Assembly (NCBI RefSeq): GCF_030161375.1
Contig: NZ_BSSQ01000009.1
Location: 62,001 to 126,000 of the forward strand
Source: Paenibacillus glycanilyticus
Lineage (GTDB): Bacteria; Bacillota; Bacilli; Paenibacillales; Paenibacillaceae
Length of the DNA: 64,000 nt
Direction: 5' to 3'
Shown here: positions 63,497 through 64,000 of the stretch, in pieces
Layout: every line of letters starts with the position of its first letter
Position numbering within the stretch: the stretch's first letter is position 1
Position numbers and translations under genes: made by a program
The notes under the pieces: generated by a model
Told to the model about the DNA's origin: nothing
Seen by the model: the letters and a program-made list of their open reading frames with translations, nothing else
Database searches by the model: none

Positions 63497-63922
63497 ATGA
63501 GCAATACCGCTTTAGAATCAAATGCTTCGTATGAGACGAGACCACGCAAGGCAACCAAGCAGCGTGCTTTTGTTATCTTTGTATGCGTATGGGTCATCCT
63601 GATTGCTGCCGGCATTACCGGCGCCAAGCTGTACAGCGATCATGTCCAGCAGCAGATTGCTGCCGACGTGGGCCGTCAGACAGCCGCGCAAATCGCCGAC
63701 ATGCAAAAACAAAACCAAGAGCAGCTTACTAAGCTCGAATCCAGCTATAAAGATGAACTAGCGCAATTAGAATCCAAGGTAGAAGCGCTTAACGAGCTGC
63801 TGACCTTTACGAAAGACAATGCGGATGTCAAAACCGATAACAGCAACAAGCTGTATAGTCAGTTAAACGAAGTGAAGAAGAAGCTGAACGAACTGCAAAA
63901 AAATCTGGATGTGCTCAAATGA
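63497..63922 (+). CDS. Single-pass membrane protein with C-terminal coiled coil, hypothetical
   Basis: 141 aa from the ATG at 63497 with GAGGTGAAC upstream. A basic cytoplasmic N-terminus (to about 24) is followed by one membrane helix (about 25-45, FVIFVCVWVILIAAGITGA) and then heptad-rich helices with Gln, Lys, Glu and Leu (about 60-141). It overlaps the next frame by ATGA. I do not recognise a family; a scaffold or envelope role is possible. Confidence 0.75.
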   Translation: MSNTALESNASYETRPRKATKQRAFVIFVCVWVILIAAGITGAKLYSDHVQQQIAADVGRQTAAQIADMQKQNQEQLTKLESSYKDELAQLESKVEALNELLTFTKDNADVKTDNSNKLYSQLNEVKKKLNELQKNLDVLK

Positions 63923-64000
63923 TGACATCATCCATCCGAACGCTAAACCGAACGATGCTGCTCGCCTGCTCGCCGTTTATCGCCGTGTTGCTATGGCTGA
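63919..64000 (+). CDS. Truncated reading frame, probable membrane or secreted protein (N-terminus only)
   Basis: Starts ATG ATG at 63919/63922, overlapping the stop of the coiled-coil gene (ATGA), and runs open to the window end (27 codons). The visible part, MMTSSIRTLNRTMLLACSPF then IAVLLWL, is a basic segment plus hydrophobic helix, as in a signal anchor. The product cannot be identified from this piece. Coupling suggests a shared function with the upstream gene. Confidence 0.6.
   Translation, partial: MMTSSIRTLNRTMLLACSPFIAVLLWL

Overview
The window looks like the chromosome of a spore-forming Bacillota close to Paenibacillus (Paenibacillaceae), GC about 50%. The basis is: two GerA-type germinant-receptor operons, a LysM/GH18 spore-lytic-type protein, YesM/YesN two-component regulation of LplABC-type oligosaccharide uptake, strong AGGAGG-like ribosome sites, frequent TTG/GTG starts, and a complete B. 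subtilis-type purEKBCSQLFMNHD operon behind a guanine riboswitch. There are no rRNA or tRNA genes, no insertion sequences and no CRISPR array. Both edges cut genes: a MerR regulator at the left and a small-membrane-protein operon at the right.

Layout. 1-5.1 kb: MerR fragment, AraC regulator divergent from a fosmidomycin-resistance-type MFS exporter, then small stand-alone genes (hypothetical acidic protein, SRPBCC protein, GNAT and YCII proteins, small membrane protein). 5.1-11.7 kb: a LysM/L,D-transpeptidase and a five-gene germinant-receptor operon (B-A-B-C-D order) behind a good sigma-G promoter candidate. 11.8-13.6 kb: AI-2E family permease and a histidine phosphatase. 13.7-24.1 kb: sugar-uptake locus. 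Response regulator, sensor kinase and one binding protein overlap by ATGA junctions; then come a terminator, two permeases and a second paralogous binding protein. A secreted GH43 enzyme is encoded next to the locus. 24.2-28.1 kb: heterodimeric ABC exporter with one degenerate ATP site and a structured leader. 28.2-31.9 kb: second gerABC operon.

31.9-42.6 kb: housekeeping genes (CapA-like protein, AlkD-like protein, RlmD, DgkB, CbiX-like chelatase, YerC, YqfQ-like protein, Pit phosphate transporter with its DUF47 partner, YerB, an alpha/beta hydrolase, a 39-residue membrane peptide). 42.7-43.75 kb: gene-free, repeat-rich DNA with pyrimidine minisatellites and a 384-bp tandem duplication that also copies the purD terminator. 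43.8-57.7 kb: the purine operon, read right to left, with twin PurR boxes, a sigma-A promoter and a guanine riboswitch. A 195-bp palindromic element interrupts it between purC and purS. 57.8-64 kb: LysM/GH18 protein, repeats, MarR-controlled drug exporter, nitroreductase, MsrA-MsrB fusion, a coiled-coil membrane protein and a truncated reading frame.

The order pur operon - yerB - yerC - dgkB - rlmD parallels B. subtilis, so this part is an old chromosomal backbone. The ger, sugar-uptake and ABC-exporter blocks look like more variable inserts. The strongest unusual points are the GH18 domain lacking its catalytic glutamate, the asymmetric ABC exporter with its folded leader, the BABC-D germinant receptor, the sensor kinase overlapping its own binding-protein gene, and the palindrome inside the purine operon.
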